From Deltaproteobacteria bacterium (lineage in GTDB: Bacteria > Desulfobacterota > Syntrophia > Syntrophales > UBA2210), in assembly GCA_016934695.1 (NCBI GenBank), contig JAFGSH010000200.1, forward strand, positions 1-5,263: DNA of 5,263 bases, written 5' to 3'. Below are positions 5,226 through 5,263 of the stretch, one piece after another. Each line of letters begins with the position of its first letter. Within the stretch, counting starts at the first letter, position 1. The notes under the pieces were generated by a model. The model was not told the DNA's origin. It saw only the letters and a list, made by a program, of their open reading frames with translations, and made no database searches. Position numbers and translations under genes: made by a program.

Positions 5226-5263
5226 CGGACAGGGCGTATGAGATCAAGCTGGATATATTCGAA
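5222..5263 (+). CDS. scpA: Segregation and condensation protein A, N-terminal 14 residues (cut by window edge)
   Basis: An ATG at 5222-5224 overlaps the trpS stop in the arrangement ATGA and opens a frame reading MTDRAYEIKLDIFE to the window's end. The YEIKLDIFE stretch matches the very conserved start of ScpA, which normally continues with GPLDLLLHLI just beyond the edge. ScpA is the kleisin subunit of the SMC-ScpAB condensin that organises and separates chromosomes. A possible ribosome binding site, GGGAAG (5206-5211), lies inside the end of trpS, ten bases before the ATG. Only 14 residues are visible, so the call rests on this motif and on trpS-scpA linkage, which I recall from other bacteria. 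Confidence 0.8.
   Translation, partial: MTDRAYEIKLDIFE

Overview
The window looks like ordinary chromosomal core sequence from a Gram-negative bacterium, most likely a deltaproteobacterium in the broad sense (Desulfobacterota). The reasons are an outer-membrane lipoprotein murein transglycosylase, a SlyD-type isomerase with a cysteine-rich tail, a poly(A) polymerase/CCA-family head domain most like those of deltaproteobacterial DHH-CBS-PAP enzymes, and a trpS-scpA gene pair. The lineage call is inference from remembered family resemblance, not from a search. The DNA is moderately GC-rich, with one clearly T-rich non-coding stretch.

Layout from left to right: (1) the 3' end of slyD (FKBP-type peptidyl-prolyl isomerase/metallochaperone, +); (2) a 106-base gap with hairpin-forming repeats and a weak promoter candidate; (3) mltA (membrane-bound lytic murein transglycosylase A, +); (4) a UbiA-family polyprenyltransferase (-), convergent with mltA and only 31 bases from it, with the likely mltA terminator inside the antisense 3' end of this gene; (5) a 410-base non-coding region between two divergent genes, containing a T-rich tract; (6) an HU-family DNA-binding protein (+) with a strong ribosome binding site and a textbook intrinsic terminator; (7) a short, head-and-neck-only nucleotidyltransferase of the CCA-adding/poly(A) polymerase family (+); (8) a 164-base gap with two inverted repeats and a perfect TATAAT box; (9) trpS (tryptophanyl-tRNA synthetase, +), whose stop codon overlaps the start of (10) scpA (chromosome segregation, +, cut by the window edge).

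The genes are mostly single housekeeping units: protein folding, peptidoglycan turnover, quinone or lipid prenylation, nucleoid structure, RNA 3'-end addition, tRNA charging and chromosome condensation. Only trpS-scpA looks like a translationally coupled operon. I see no mobile element, CRISPR array, tRNA or rRNA gene, and no candidate for a new multi-gene system. The points most worth a second look are the shortened nucleotidyltransferase, the terminator embedded antisense in the prenyltransferase gene, the altered first Asp motif of that prenyltransferase, and the regulatory-looking DNA ahead of the HU and trpS genes.
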